NCBI RefSeq assembly: GCF_902809855.1
Contig: NZ_CADDWJ010000002.1
Coordinates: 868,001-932,000 of the forward strand
Reading direction: 5' to 3'
Length of the DNA stretch: 64,000 nt
Source of the DNA: Acinetobacter sp. Marseille-Q1618
Lineage (GTDB): Bacteria > Pseudomonadota > Gammaproteobacteria > Pseudomonadales > Moraxellaceae
Shown here: positions 20,746 through 30,889 of the stretch, piece by piece
Numbering within the stretch: the stretch's first letter is position 1
How the letters are laid out: each line of letters begins with the position of its first letter
Position numbers and translations under genes: made by a program
The notes under the pieces: model-generated
Database searches by the model: none
What the model was told of the DNA's origin: nothing
Seen by the model: only the letters and a program-made list of their open reading frames with translations

Positions 20746-21588
20746 TTATTTCGTTTTTTCAATGAAGTAATTGATGAAATTAGTACATGCAACGAGCATA
20801 AATTTAGCATCGATATATGTTAAATTAGATTCTTCAAGCATTGCATGACGGATACCATCACTATCTGATGTGTAGCCATAAAGTTGGCTTAAACTTCCTT
20901 TGAGCGCAGGGTGTAAGCCAAATTTATCCTCAACAAGTTTTAAAGCTTTTCCTAAAGTAGCTTTTTCGTCATGAGTCACAATTTTACAGATAGATTCAAC
21001 GGCACTGATGGATTCTTTAATTGAATTTCGATAGTCAGGGTTTTGACGATCTGATATCAATTTTAGAGCTTGATTTAAGTGTTGTTGGACCCCTGAATAT
21101 GGACTTGTATTTTCTAAAGCTTGTTCAATAGATTCGATTTCTTGTTCTGAGGTAATTTCTGTAATTTGATTGTCGACTATTCTATAAGCAGAGTTTTCAA
21201 CTTCTAAGCAATCATTTAATAAAAGAATGAAATCTTCTTTATTTTCATCAAAAGGAAAGTATTGAATGCAAGCTTCTATAAAATCATAAATTTCATACCA
21301 ACGGTATTTTTTGAAAAATAAAGTGTCAATTTCTCCAATAGTGGCTTCTATCAAATATGGAATTTGATCAATTCTTTTTTTGAAGCAACTATGGAATAAT
21401 AATTTAAAAAATGATTCTAGGTTACTTTCTGATATAAGATTAGTTCGAGCAATATAGGGGGGAGAGTATTTTTGAAAAATGCATTCACTAATCGCATTCC
21501 ATAATCCATTTTTTAAAGCATCATCCATACTTTATTTTTGAATAATTTCCCGAACAGGTTTATATCCGTATCTTTCTGAAAAGCGCAT
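20746..21588 (-). pseudogene. AbiJ-like defence protein interrupted by an in-frame stop
   Basis: The frame from the ATG at 21588, behind a good GGGGA ribosome site, encodes MRFSERYGYKPVREIIQK, then TAA (21534-21532), then continues in the same frame with SMDDALKNGLWNAISECIF to 20746. The N-terminal peptide is what I recall at the start of AbiJ_NTD4-type proteins, so the TAA is best read as a nonsense mutation at codon 19 of a 280-codon gene. The C-terminal part has SDSDGIRHAMLEESNLTYID and KFMLVACTNFINYFI, the HEPN-like end typical of the family. Family knowledge: AbiJ proteins act in abortive phage defence. A shortened 260-residue product could start at the ATG at 21528, though no ribosome site is evident there. 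Confidence 0.75.
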
Positions 21589-21632
21589 TATTTCCCCAAT
21601 AAAATTTATATTTTTCAATCTTCTTTTTAATC

Positions 21633-21688
21633 TCCCCTGACCCCTCTTTAAAAAGAGGGGAACATCATTTTCAAATAATGGCAGGGGA
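21633..21688 (+). repeat. REP-like palindromic element, copy 1
   Basis: Outer arms TCCCCTG and CAGGGGA enclose the perfect stem CCCCTCTTT-AA-AAAGAGGGG. The pattern TCCC(C)TGACC plus stem plus GAAC recurs, inverted and with a different stem sequence, at 26651-26685. Confidence 0.55.
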
Positions 21689-21694
21689 AAAGTC

Positions 21695-24526
21695 TTACTT
21701 CAACATCGGCTTTAAAAACTTCGCTGTATGAGAAACTTTCGATTTCGCCACGTGTTCAGGTGTACCTTCCGCAATAATTTCACCACCACCAGCACCACCT
21801 TCAGGACCTAAATCCACAATCCAGTCCGCAGTTTTGATCACATCCAAATTATGCTCAATTACCACGATGGTATTCCCCTTATTGCGTAACTCATGAAGAA
21901 TATCCAAAAGTTTTGCAATATCATGGAAATGCAAGCCAGTGGTTGGCTCATCTAACACATACAAGGTCTTACCTGTATCACGTTTTGCAAGCTCACGTGC
22001 GAGTTTGACACGCTGCGCTTCACCTCCTGAAAGTGTGGTTGCAGACTGACCCAAACGAATATAGCCTAAACCCACTTGGTTTAAAGTTTCCAAACGACGA
22101 TGGATCACAGGAATCGCATCAAAGAAATGCATTGCATCTTCAACCGTCATTTCCAACACATCAGAAATATTTTTGCCTTTATAGCCGACCTCTAAAGTTT
22201 CACGGTTATAACGCTTGCCATGGCACGCATCGCAAGGCACATACATATCTGGTAAGAAATGCATCGCAACCTTGATCATACCGTCACCTTCACAGGCTTC
22301 ACAGCGACCACCTTTCACATTAAAGGAGAAACGACCTGCTGCATAACCACGGGCTTTGGCTTCAGGCGTTTGAGCAAAGAGTTCACGAATCGGAGTAAAT
22401 AAACCTGTATAGGTTGCAGGGTTGGAACGCGGTGTACGACCAATCGGACTTTGGTCAATATCCACGACTTTATCAAGGAACTGTAAACCATCAATCGAGT
22501 CAAACTTTTCAGCCGTTAACGTTGTTGCACCGTTAAGTTGGGTCGCAGCCAAAGGCAATAAAGTACGGTTGATGAGCGTTGATTTACCAGAACCTGACAC
22601 GCCTGTGACACAGGTCATCACACCCAAAGGAATCGTCAAATCGACATTTTTCAGATTATGACCTGCTGCACCCATCAGTTTGATTTGCTCTTCAGGCTTA
22701 GGCGGTTGCACACGGGCTTTCGGGACTTCGATTTTTAATTTTCCAGATAAATATTGCCCTGTGAGTGAATCTTGATTCGCAGCCAATTCATCATAAGTCC
22801 CTTCGGCAATCACATGACCACCATGCACACCTGCACCTGGACCGATATCAATAATATGATCTGCTGCACGAATGGCATCCTCATCATGCTCAACGACTAA
22901 TACCGTATTGCCGAGGTCACGTAAACGCACGAGGGTTTCAAGCAAACGATCATTATCACGTTGATGCAAACCAATAGATGGTTCATCGAGGACGTACATC
23001 ACGCCCATCAAACCAGCACCGATTTGCGAAGCCAGACGAATACGCTGCGCTTCACCGCCTGACAAGGTTTCAGCAGAACGAGAAAGGCTAAGATAATTCA
23101 AACCCACCGAAACAAGGAAATGCAAACGCTCACGGATTTCTTTAAAAATCTTATCGGCGATTTCACCTTTTGCACCATCAAGATTTAAATCTTGATAATA
23201 ACTTTCCGCATCACCAATCGACATTTTGGTAATTTCGGCAATGGTTTTGTCTTTGACACGCACATGGCGTGAAATTTCATTGAGACGAGAACCACCACAA
23301 GCATCACACGCTGCATTGGATAAATATTGCGCCAAGTCATCACGGACATAATTTGACTCTGTTTCACGATAACGACGTTCTAAATGCGGCAAAATTCCTT
23401 CAAAGGGCTGTACTCGATTATGTTTGCGACCACGCTCATCGACATAACTGAGGTCAATTTTTTCCTTGCCTGTACCATAGAGAAATTTCTTTTTGGTATC
23501 GGCATCGAGTTCATTCCATGGCGTATCCAAAGAAAAACTAAAATGATCCGCTACTTTTTGAATCATTGAATAATAATATGGACGTTGTCTGTCCCAACCC
23601 CGAATCGCACCTTGGCTGACAGAAACTTCAGGATTTGGAATTAATTTTTCTGCACTAAAATGGCTACGTGTACCTAAACCATCACAAACAGGACAAGCAC
23701 CAAATGGGTTATTAAAAGAGAATAAACGTGGTTCAAGTTCAGCCACAGCGCGGTCACATTCAGGACATGAATGTTTTGCTGAAAATACACGGTCAGGTTG
23801 TTCACCTTTCATCCACGATAAAATTGCAATATCGCCACCTAAACGCAGGGCTGTTTCAAAGCTTTCTGCAATACGATTACCTAAGTCATCACGCACTTTA
23901 AAACGATCCACCACCACTTCAATGGTGTGTTTTTTCTTTTTATCCAATTCAGGTGGTGTGTCAATGTCGATCACTTCACCATCGACACGAGCACGTACAA
24001 AACCTTGACTTTGTAATTGCTCAAAGAGGTTACTGTATTCGCCTTTACGCTCACGGACTACGGGCGCAAGCAACATGAGTGCTGTACCTTCCTCTAGGGC
24101 TTTTACAGCATCGACCATTTCCGAAATAGTCTGTGCCACCATTGGCAGATCATGCTCAGGACAGTAGGGCGTACCTACACGTGCATAAAGTAGACGTAAA
24201 TAATCGTAAATTTCCGTGATTGTTCCGACCGTTGAACGTGGGTTATGGCTGGTTGACTTTTGTTCGATGGCAATGGCTGGACTTAAACCTTCAATCGAAT
24301 CAACTTCAGGTTTTTCCATTTGTGATAAAAACTGGCGTGCATAAGCAGACAACGATTCAACATAACGACGTTGACCTTCAGCATATAAGGTATCAAAAGC
24401 CAGAGATGATTTACCTGAACCTGAAAGCCCCGTAATCACCACAAACTTGTCTCGTGGAATATCAAGGTTCACATTTTTTAAATTATGGGTACGTGCGCCT
24501 CGAATACGGATATGACTTTGGCTCAT
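21695..24526 (-). CDS. uvrA: Excinuclease ABC subunit A
   Basis: A 943-residue DNA-damage recognition ATPase with two ABC modules: Walker A sites [13 protein letters not shown] and [13 protein letters not shown], two ABC signatures ([16 protein letters not shown] and [17 protein letters not shown]), and zinc-binding CxxC pairs ([28 protein letters not shown]). It loads UvrB in nucleotide excision repair. The ATG at 24526 gives the normal opening [19 protein letters not shown]; an ATG eight codons upstream is rejected. Its neighbour on the left is the broken AbiJ-like gene; ssb, often near uvrA, lies about 6 kb to the right. Confidence 0.97.
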   Translation of the reverse strand: MSQSHIRIRGARTHNLKNVNLDIPRDKFVVITGLSGSGKSSLAFDTLYAEGQRRYVESLSAYARQFLSQMEKPEVDSIEGLSPAIAIEQKSTSHNPRSTVGTITEIYDYLRLLYARVGTPYCPEHDLPMVAQTISEMVDAVKALEEGTALMLLAPVVRERKGEYSNLFEQLQSQGFVRARVDGEVIDIDTPPELDKKKKHTIEVVVDRFKVRDDLGNRIAESFETALRLGGDIAILSWMKGEQPDRVFSAKHSCPECDRAVAELEPRLFSFNNPFGACPVCDGLGTRSHFSAEKLIPNPEVSVSQGAIRGWDRQRPYYYSMIQKVADHFSFSLDTPWNELDADTKKKFLYGTGKEKIDLSYVDERGRKHNRVQPFEGILPHLERRYRETESNYVRDDLAQYLSNAACDACGGSRLNEISRHVRVKDKTIAEITKMSIGDAESYYQDLNLDGAKGEIADKIFKEIRERLHFLVSVGLNYLSLSRSAETLSGGEAQRIRLASQIGAGLMGVMYVLDEPSIGLHQRDNDRLLETLVRLRDLGNTVLVVEHDEDAIRAADHIIDIGPGAGVHGGHVIAEGTYDELAANQDSLTGQYLSGKLKIEVPKARVQPPKPEEQIKLMGAAGHNLKNVDLTIPLGVMTCVTGVSGSGKSTLINRTLLPLAATQLNGATTLTAEKFDSIDGLQFLDKVVDIDQSPIGRTPRSNPATYTGLFTPIRELFAQTPEAKARGYAAGRFSFNVKGGRCEACEGDGMIKVAMHFLPDMYVPCDACHGKRYNRETLEVGYKGKNISDVLEMTVEDAMHFFDAIPVIHRRLETLNQVGLGYIRLGQSATTLSGGEAQRVKLARELAKRDTGKTLYVLDEPTTGLHFHDIAKLLDILHELRNKGNTIVVIEHNLDVIKTADWIVDLGPEGGAGGGEIIAEGTPEHVAKSKVSHTAKFLKPMLK

Positions 24527-24861
24527 AAAGACTTTCTCGGAATTGTGCAAATGTAGGGTGTATATGATAGCGATTTAAATTTGTTCAAGTTGTATTAAAT
24601 CATTTTTTAGCGTCAATTTATGTCAGTAGCATGTGAAAAATACAATAATCAAAATGAAGATGTAGTCTGAGAACTCATGATATTTCGACTTATAACTATG
24701 TATTTGAAAAGTTGAAGCATAATATTTTTAAATAAAAGTGGTCATAAAGTGACTAAAATTTATCTCGGAGTATAAGTTAAATAAATATTTAATTTTTATA
24801 GTTTAAAAAATAATAAAATAATAGATGTGAGACAAAAAATTAGAAACAACGAGTATATAAA
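24527..24861. other. Intergenic region, divergent promoters expected
   Basis: A 335-base AT-rich gap between uvrA and the divergent gene at 24862. I see no palindromic damage-response box, terminator or coding frame that I can support. Confidence 0.4.
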
Positions 24862-25596
24862 ATGCTAAAAAAGATATGTGTATTGGGAATGGGGTTGCTG
24901 TTAAGTTGTAGTATTTTTGCACAAGAAAGTAAAATTGTGACCTTTGAGCAATTTCTACAATTAGATGTAGAACATGCGGCTCAAATGGAATTTACCGATG
25001 TTACCCCAAGTACCCAAGCGTGGACAGCAATTTATGTGATTGGTAAACAGACTGTACCTGACCGTACAGCCCAAATGAATTTAGTGATTTTACCTGAAGG
25101 TTTGATTAATAAAGCCAATCCCACTGAAAAATTGAGCCAAACGCTATTAGTTGCAGATGATTTACCATTACGCAAAAAATTTTCATTGAATGAATTTGAT
25201 GATATTGCAGATGAAATCGAAGACCAAACGGATAAAAAAATTCAAGATCCTGTTGTAAAGGATGGTGATGTGATCCGTACCTATGCACAAGTGATGGACT
25301 GGGTACCTGAGTATGGTATTCAAGATTTTAAACTCAGTATTGGTGTGCCTGAGCAAAATGGTTTTGAGCCTCTTGCGATTTATATGATTGTTGGTGAAGG
25401 GGATAAGCCTCAGCAAGTCATTGATCTGATGAACCAAAATAGCAACTTAACTAAAGAAGAAATGCAAGATAAATTTAGAGCAACCAGTAATAGTCCTGAG
25501 AGCGGTTTGATAAAAATGGAAACACGACTCATGATTTTTTTAGTAATAGCTGCCTTTATGATGTTTCTCTATTGGGGAAAATGGCGCAGAAATTAA
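24862..25596 (+). CDS. Exported or membrane-anchored hypothetical protein
   Basis: A 244-residue protein with signal peptide MLKKICVLGMGLLLSCSIFA, an acidic middle (NEFDDIADEIEDQTDKKIQD) and a C-terminal membrane helix (LMIFLVIAAFMMFLYWGKW) followed by positive residues. It would therefore sit in the inner membrane with a large periplasmic domain. I do not recognise the family. It is transcribed divergently from uvrA and convergently with the Fur-box gene. Confidence 0.7.
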   Translation: MLKKICVLGMGLLLSCSIFAQESKIVTFEQFLQLDVEHAAQMEFTDVTPSTQAWTAIYVIGKQTVPDRTAQMNLVILPEGLINKANPTEKLSQTLLVADDLPLRKKFSLNEFDDIADEIEDQTDKKIQDPVVKDGDVIRTYAQVMDWVPEYGIQDFKLSIGVPEQNGFEPLAIYMIVGEGDKPQQVIDLMNQNSNLTKEEMQDKFRATSNSPESGLIKMETRLMIFLVIAAFMMFLYWGKWRRN

Positions 25597-25674
25597 TATC
25601 ATTTAATTTATAAAACGAAGTAGAGAAAAAGTATTTTAATACTTGTACTTTCCTCTACTTTTTCACAAATATAT

Positions 25675-26049
25675 TTAACAGGCAATCGGATAAGGTCTTT
25701 CAAAAATAGAATCAAGCTCCTCAAAAGCAAACTGACGTGGGATATCATGATGCTGTCTGGCATAGAAATTTATTTCTTTTTCAAGTAGTTGTAAAAAATC
25801 ATTATAGTGATCTTCAAAATCATGCAGATCCAACAAATCCCAACCTTGGGACAGATGACAATGATATTGTTCGATAAATGCCAACATCATTTTTTGGATG
25901 TGTGAATTGGTGAAATAAATCAAATACGTCGCAGCAGCACCGCAATGTTGGCAACCTTTTTCAAGATAAATTTCCTCGTTATTTAACCAACAACATTGTA
26001 AAGTAAAAAATGTGCGAATCGCCTCAGTACCTAAAGTCGGATTTTGCAT
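25675..26049 (-). CDS. Small cysteine/histidine-rich protein behind a Fur box
   Basis: A 124-residue soluble protein starting MQNPTLGTEAIRTFFTLQCC, with a CxxC pair in EKGCQHCGAAATYLIYF, further Cys and many His (EQYHCHLSQ, YARQHHDI). It ends PYPIAC. No family is recognised. The ATG at 26049 follows a GAGGT ribosome site, which excludes the ATG seven codons upstream. A near-perfect Fur box lies 32-50 bases before the start, so iron-dependent repression is likely. The paired cysteines could bind a metal; this is inference. Confidence 0.7.
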   Translation of the reverse strand: MQNPTLGTEAIRTFFTLQCCWLNNEEIYLEKGCQHCGAAATYLIYFTNSHIQKMMLAFIEQYHCHLSQGWDLLDLHDFEDHYNDFLQLLEKEINFYARQHHDIPRQFAFEELDSIFERPYPIAC

Positions 26050-26080
26050 ATGGACCTCGCAATTGACCAAATATAAAATT

Positions 26081-26099
26081 GATAATGATAATTATTATC
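26081..26099 (-). promoter_or_regulatory. Fur box
   Basis: GATAATGATAATTATTATC matches the classic 19-bp Fur consensus at 18 of 19 positions. It lies between the cysteine-rich gene (start 26049) and glpM (start 26236) and is close enough to cover the promoter of the former. Confidence 0.85.
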
Positions 26100-26235
26100 A
26101 ATAATTATCTGTGAATTTTAGTCAAATGTCTAGTCATGAGTTTTTAATTGGATGTTTCCTACTAAATTTACGCATAAGAAAAACATTGCGTTAAAATTTG
26201 AATATTTAAAATTTTAGGTTCAGAGCAATATCGAA

Positions 26236-26577
26236 ATGCTGTCTTTATTATTGAAATGTGTACTTGGGGCAGCAGTGGTGTTATTGATTGCTTTACTGTC
26301 TAAAAGCAAAGTATTTTATATCGCTGGTTTAGTCCCCTTGTTTCCTACTTTTGCATTGATTGCACATGTGATTGTGGCACATGACAAAGGTGCAGTTGCA
26401 TTGAAGCAAACCGCATTATTTGGAATATGGTCTTTAATTCCTTATTTTATCTATCTCATCGTTGTGTATCTGTTGGCAACTAAAATGCCTGTGTGGTCAT
26501 GTTTAAGTGTAGCAACACTGGGTTGGGTGATTGCCGCAGCAGCTTTGATTTATGGATGGAATTATATTTATTCTTGA
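26236..26577 (+). CDS. glpM: GlpM-family membrane protein
   Basis: A 113-residue inner-membrane protein with four hydrophobic helices, including LLKCVLGAAVVLLIALLSKS and GLVPLFPTFALIAHVIVAHD, as in the GlpM family. GlpM was linked to alginate production in Pseudomonas; its biochemical role is unknown. It is a single-gene unit between the Fur box and a REP-like repeat. Confidence 0.75.
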   Translation: MLSLLLKCVLGAAVVLLIALLSKSKVFYIAGLVPLFPTFALIAHVIVAHDKGAVALKQTALFGIWSLIPYFIYLIVVYLLATKMPVWSCLSVATLGWVIAAAALIYGWNYIYS

Positions 26578-26650
26578 GAAATTCAAAATAAAATAGAAGG
26601 TTAAAATCTGAAAATCTAAAAGAGATTTAAGCTGCTTTGAAGTGATGTTG

Positions 26651-26685
26651 ACGTTCCTTCTCCTTTGAAAGGAGAAGGTCAGGGA
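26651..26685 (-). repeat. REP-like palindromic element, copy 2 (inverted)
   Basis: CCTTCTCCTTT-G-AAAGGAGAAGG (26656-26678) is a perfect 11-base inverted repeat, followed by TCAGGGA. Read on the minus strand the layout TCCCTGACC-stem-GAAC parallels the element at 21633-21688. It lies between convergent glpM and tenA and may also stop transcription. Confidence 0.55.
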
Positions 26686-26703
26686 CGGAATATCTGCTAC
26701 AAC

Positions 26704-27378
26704 TTATTGCTCATCTAGACTCAACCATTGTCTTTGATGATAAGCGCTATCCCAAAATAAATATTCAAGTTCAACACCTTTGGTATAGGCTTGATGCATT
26801 TTCTCAATGGTATCAGCATCACAACGTGCTGCAATACGGTCAATGGTGAGTAAAACATTTTTCACTGCTTCATTAAACTCTTCACCAGAATACGTGTCGA
26901 CCCATGCTTGGTATGGGTTGTTTTGGGATGATTTATTGACAATATCTTTGCCCACTTCTGCATAAATCCAGAAACAAGGTAAGAGAGAAGCCAAAACCAC
27001 AGGATAGCTTTCTGACCAAGCTGTTGCTGTTAAAAATGAAGTGTAATGATGACATGCCAAAGTCAAAGGCGTATTTTCAAAATCTTGTTTGCTAATACCA
27101 AAATCTTGCATAAAACCATCATGCAAACTGCGTTCAACCACAATGGCTTCTTTTGCACCTTGGGTAAATTGGATAATGTCATCGGCAGCATAGGCTTTGG
27201 CACCGCAGACTGCTAAAGCACGACCATATGCCACTAAATAATGAGCATCTTGAATAACATAGTGACAAAAAGCCGCTTTGTCTAAAGTACCTGCTGCGAG
27301 TTCTTGGTTAAATGGTAGTGCCAAAGTTTTTTGATAAAGTGCTTGATTACGCTGCCAAACGTCTTGAGAAAATGACAT
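26704..27378 (-). CDS. tenA: TenA-family aminopyrimidine aminohydrolase (thiaminase II)
   Basis: A 224-residue helical protein of the TenA/PqqC superfamily. Motifs are the early Cys/His region (AAFCHYVIQDAHYLVAYGRAL), the nucleophile-region segment LLPCFWIYAEVG, and YSGEEFNEAV plus ELEYLFWDSAY with the conserved acidic residues. It salvages the pyrimidine part of degraded thiamin. No TPP riboswitch is seen upstream and no thiamin gene is adjacent. Confidence 0.9.
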   Translation of the reverse strand: MSFSQDVWQRNQALYQKTLALPFNQELAAGTLDKAAFCHYVIQDAHYLVAYGRALAVCGAKAYAADDIIQFTQGAKEAIVVERSLHDGFMQDFGISKQDFENTPLTLACHHYTSFLTATAWSESYPVVLASLLPCFWIYAEVGKDIVNKSSQNNPYQAWVDTYSGEEFNEAVKNVLLTIDRIAARCDADTIEKMHQAYTKGVELEYLFWDSAYHQRQWLSLDEQ

Positions 27379-27603
27379 ACAATGATTCCAAATTGTTTAT
27401 AAAAAATGGATTAACTATAACAATAAATAAAAAAATTACGACCTGAAAAACCGTTTAAACCAAAGAGAACATTTAAAAAAATCATACCAAGAATTTAAGC
27501 ATCCTAGACAAAAGTTGTCATAATTAGCCTATCTCGCTTAAACCTGCTTTTAAGTACTCTTCGTTTATCAGTAGATAAAAAATTATTCATAGGTCGATCT
27601 ATC

Positions 27604-28686
27604 ATGTGGAAACATTTTGGTTTCTCAATCATCTTTACGGTCGTGTGTCTGGCTATTTCTGCATATTGGGGTTTTCACCATGGTCCAGAAGCTGGCTTAA
27701 AGACAATGTTCACGGCATTAACCATTACTGCGATTTTAGCGGTGATGGAAGTTTCACTTTCATTTGACAATGCTGTCGTCAATGCTTCGGTTTTGCGTGG
27801 TTGGGATCATTTTTGGAAAATGATTTTCTTAACCGTGGGTATTCTCATCGCTGTTTTTGGGATGCGTTTGATCTTCCCGATCGTGATCGTGGCTGCAACA
27901 GCAGACATGGGCATGATGGAAGTGGTGAATATGGCACTCAATGATCCGAAAAATTATTCAGAACGTCTGATTGCCCATCACGCTGAAATTGCGGCCTTTG
28001 GTGGCGCATTTTTATTGTTGGTTTTTCTAAATTTCTTCTTGGATGAAGGCAAAGATACCCATTGGTTTAAATGGCTTGAAGCACGTTTAGCCAACTTAGC
28101 CAATGTGCCTGCGATGTCTGTTTTCTTAGCATTGATTGCTTTATTAATCATGGCTGCCAATGTTGAAGAAGCCAAGCGCCTTGTGGTTACCATGGCAGGC
28201 ATTTGGGGAATTGTGATTTATATCGGGGTGCAAGTACTCAGTCATTTACTTGGTGGTGAGCCTGAAGTGGATGAAGAGGGCAATGCGATTGGTCATGATG
28301 CTTCTGGCGCACCAACGGGTGCAATCAAAGCAGGGATCGGTGGTTTTATTTACCTCGAAGTTTTAGATGCTTCTTTTAGTTTTGATGGCGTAATTGGTGC
28401 ATTTGCGATTACATCAGATGTTGTGATCATCATGCTTGGTCTTGCAATTGGTGCAATGTTCGTACGTTCGATGACCATTTATTTGGTTGAAAAAGGTACT
28501 TTAGATGCTTATATCTACCTTGAACATGGTGCGCATTATGCAATTGGTGCATTGGCATTTATCATGATTGCCAGTGGTACAGGTGTGCATGTGCCTGAAG
28601 TGGTTACAGGTCTGATTGGTGTGGCATTTATTGTGTGGGCGGTGATTGCATCGATTCAATACAATAAACGCGTTGCACAGCATTAA
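27604..28686 (+). CDS. DUF475 (TerC-like) integral membrane protein
   Basis: A 360-residue protein with about nine membrane helices. Two acidic intramembrane repeats typical of the TerC superfamily are present: MEVSLSFDNAVVNASVLRG near residues 49-67 and YLEVLDASFSFDGVIGAF in the second half. Members are thought to transport or sense divalent metals; for DUF475 the substrate is unknown. The product lacks CBS domains, unlike the second TerC-type protein at 54821. A terminator follows. Confidence 0.82.
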   Translation: MWKHFGFSIIFTVVCLAISAYWGFHHGPEAGLKTMFTALTITAILAVMEVSLSFDNAVVNASVLRGWDHFWKMIFLTVGILIAVFGMRLIFPIVIVAATADMGMMEVVNMALNDPKNYSERLIAHHAEIAAFGGAFLLLVFLNFFLDEGKDTHWFKWLEARLANLANVPAMSVFLALIALLIMAANVEEAKRLVVTMAGIWGIVIYIGVQVLSHLLGGEPEVDEEGNAIGHDASGAPTGAIKAGIGGFIYLEVLDASFSFDGVIGAFAITSDVVIIMLGLAIGAMFVRSMTIYLVEKGTLDAYIYLEHGAHYAIGALAFIMIASGTGVHVPEVVTGLIGVAFIVWAVIASIQYNKRVAQH

Positions 28687-28714
28687 TGCTTTTTTAAGAA
28701 AAATGAATATCATG

Positions 28715-28739
28715 AGGACGTATTTATACGTCCTTTTTT
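28715..28739 (+). terminator. Terminator after the DUF475 gene
   Basis: AGGACGTAT, TT, ATACGTCCT, then T-run; nine perfect base pairs, 28 bases after the stop. Confidence 0.9.
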
Positions 28740-28823
28740 ATGCGTAGAACTCCCACAAACTGGTGGCAATATGCGATGATAGGGCACAAATAAAGTGAAA
28801 AAAGTTTTGAAAAGTTTATTGAT

Positions 28824-30188
28824 ATGATGAATTCCATAGAGCGTCGTTCCACTTTTGCATTAAGTAGTATTTTTGCCTTACGCATGTTGGGGTTGTTCAT
28901 GATCATTCCTGTCTTTGCCATCGCAGGACAGTCATATCAATATGCAACGCCAACATTGATCGGTTTGGCAGTGGGGGTGTATGGTTTAAGTCAGGCACTT
29001 TTACAAATTCCTTTTAGCCTTTGGGCAGACCGTTTTAGTCGTAAACCACTTATTGTCTTTGGTTTATTATTATTCGCCTTAGGTGGGGCTGTGGCGGCGA
29101 TGTCTGAAACCATTTATGGTGTGATTATTGGTCGTGCTATTGCAGGTGCAGGGGCAGTGTCAGCAGTGGTGATGGCACTTTTAGCCGATGTCACGCGTGA
29201 AGAAAACCGAACCAAAGCCATGGCGGTGATGGGCATGAGTATCGGTTTATCCTTTACAGTTGCTTTTAGCTTAGGTCCTTGGCTCACCACATTGGTCGGA
29301 ATTTCAGGTTTATTTTGGGTGACGACCTTGATGGGGTTGTTGGCGATTTTGACTTTATTTTTAGTGCCTAAAACTACACGTCATCATAGAAACTTTAAAC
29401 AAGGCTATATCAAACAACTCAAACAAGTCTTGAAAATGGGTGATTTAAATCGTCTGCATGTGTCGGTATTTTCATTACATTTATTACTCACAGCGATGTT
29501 TGTGTACATCCCTTCACAGTTAATTGATTTTGCGAATATTCCTTTATCAAAACATGGGGTTGTATACTTGCCCTTATTGGTGGTGAGTTTATTCTTTGCA
29601 TTTCCAAGTATTATTTTGGCTGAAAAATATCGCAAAATGCGGGGGATTTTTCTGACAGCGATTGCTGGGATTATTGCAGGTTTAGCGATTTTAATTTTTG
29701 GTTACGAATCTAAATATATTCTGTTACTGGGTTTAGGTTTATTTTTTATTGCTTTTAATGTCATGGAAGCATTATTGCCATCTTGGCTCTCTAAAGCTGC
29801 ACCGATCCAGTCCAAAGCAACAGCAATGGGTGTAAATGCCAGTGGGCAGTTCTTAGGCGCATTTTTTGGGGGAACTTTGGGTGGTCAACTGATTTTGTTA
29901 AATAATACCGCGATGGGTTGGAGTGTCTTAACTGCTATTGCTATAATTTGGCTAATAATCAGTTTCGGTTTGGCACAACCGCGTTATTTAACCTCAATTG
30001 TTTTGCGTTTACCTGAGGATAAACAAACCGATGATTGGACTTCTCAATTGCTGGCAATTCGTGGTATTGAAGAGGTCGTGGTGATGTCTGATCAACAAGT
30101 GGCATATATAAAGGTTGATAAACAGCAAATTGATGATGCTGGGCGACAACATTTAACGCACTTGTTTGGCAAAGAGGTAGCCATTTAA
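28824..30188 (+). CDS. YajR-like major facilitator transporter
   Basis: A 454-residue MFS protein with 12 predicted helices. Motif A appears as WADRFSRKPLIVFG and motif C region as GMSIGLSFTVAFSLGPWL. A C-terminal soluble domain of about 65 residues (LPEDKQTDDWTSQLLAIRGI, then EEVVVMSDQQVAYIKVD) matches the ferredoxin-like YAM domain that marks YajR. It is a proton-coupled exporter of unknown natural substrate. It lies 51 bases before ssb on the same strand, an arrangement seen in other Acinetobacter. Either of two adjacent ATGs may be used. Confidence 0.85.
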   Translation: MMNSIERRSTFALSSIFALRMLGLFMIIPVFAIAGQSYQYATPTLIGLAVGVYGLSQALLQIPFSLWADRFSRKPLIVFGLLLFALGGAVAAMSETIYGVIIGRAIAGAGAVSAVVMALLADVTREENRTKAMAVMGMSIGLSFTVAFSLGPWLTTLVGISGLFWVTTLMGLLAILTLFLVPKTTRHHRNFKQGYIKQLKQVLKMGDLNRLHVSVFSLHLLLTAMFVYIPSQLIDFANIPLSKHGVVYLPLLVVSLFFAFPSIILAEKYRKMRGIFLTAIAGIIAGLAILIFGYESKYILLLGLGLFFIAFNVMEALLPSWLSKAAPIQSKATAMGVNASGQFLGAFFGGTLGGQLILLNNTAMGWSVLTAIAIIWLIISFGLAQPRYLTSIVLRLPEDKQTDDWTSQLLAIRGIEEVVVMSDQQVAYIKVDKQQIDDAGRQHLTHLFGKEVAI

Positions 30189-30239
30189 ACATAACTCTTA
30201 TAAAGTAAAACATAGAATCGAATAGGAAGATAATATCTG

Positions 30240-30821
30240 ATGCGTGGTGTAAATAAAGTCATTTTAGTGGGTACATTAGGTCGTGATCCTGAAACGAAAA
30301 CTTTCCCAAATGGAGGCTCTCTCACTCAGTTTTCAATTGCGACAAGTGAATCTTGGACAGATAAAAATACGGGCGAAAGAAAAGAACAAACAGAATGGCA
30401 CCGTATCGTATTGCACAACCGTTTAGGTGAAATTGCACAGCAATATTTACGTAAAGGTTCAAAAGTTTATATCGAAGGTTCATTGCGTACTCGTCAATGG
30501 ACAGACCAAAATGGTCAAGAGCGTTACACGACTGAAATCCGTGGCGAACAGATGCAAATGCTTGACTCACGTCAACAAGGCGAACAAGGTCAAGGCTTTG
30601 GTGGTGATAATGGCGGTTATGCGCAACCACGTTTTAACAACAATAATCAGCAAGGTGGTTTTAATAACAACCAAGGCGGCTATGGTAATCAAGGCAATCA
30701 AGGTAACTATGGCAATGCAGGCAACAATGTTAATCAAGGTTTCCAATCACCTAAGCCAGCAGCACCTGCTGCGACACCTGCACAAGCACCTGCTGATTTA
30801 GATGATGATCTTCCGTTTTAA
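30240..30821 (+). CDS. ssb: Single-stranded DNA-binding protein
   Basis: A 193-residue protein. The OB-fold (residues 1-110) starts [20 protein letters not shown] and includes [21 protein letters not shown] Gly/Asn/Gln-rich linker with repeated [14 protein letters not shown] units follows, and the acidic tip DLDDDLPF recruits partner proteins. It coats single-stranded DNA in replication and repair. A terminator lies 26 bases downstream. Confidence 0.97.
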   Translation: MRGVNKVILVGTLGRDPETKTFPNGGSLTQFSIATSESWTDKNTGERKEQTEWHRIVLHNRLGEIAQQYLRKGSKVYIEGSLRTRQWTDQNGQERYTTEIRGEQMQMLDSRQQGEQGQGFGGDNGGYAQPRFNNNNQQGGFNNNQGGYGNQGNQGNYGNAGNNVNQGFQSPKPAAPAATPAQAPADLDDDLPF

Positions 30822-30846
30822 GCCTTAAAATGGTAAATCATTATCC

Positions 30847-30875
30847 AAACCCTCTGTAAAAGCAGAGGGTTTTTA
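30847..30875 (+). terminator. Terminator after ssb
   Basis: AAACCCTCTG, TAAAAG, CAGAGGGTTT, then T. Ten-pair stem. Confidence 0.9.
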
Positions 30876-30889
30876 CTTTGTAGTGAACG

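Noticed and set aside
27379..27603. TPP riboswitch before tenA
   Set aside because: No CTGAGA-type core or matching stems upstream of the gene.
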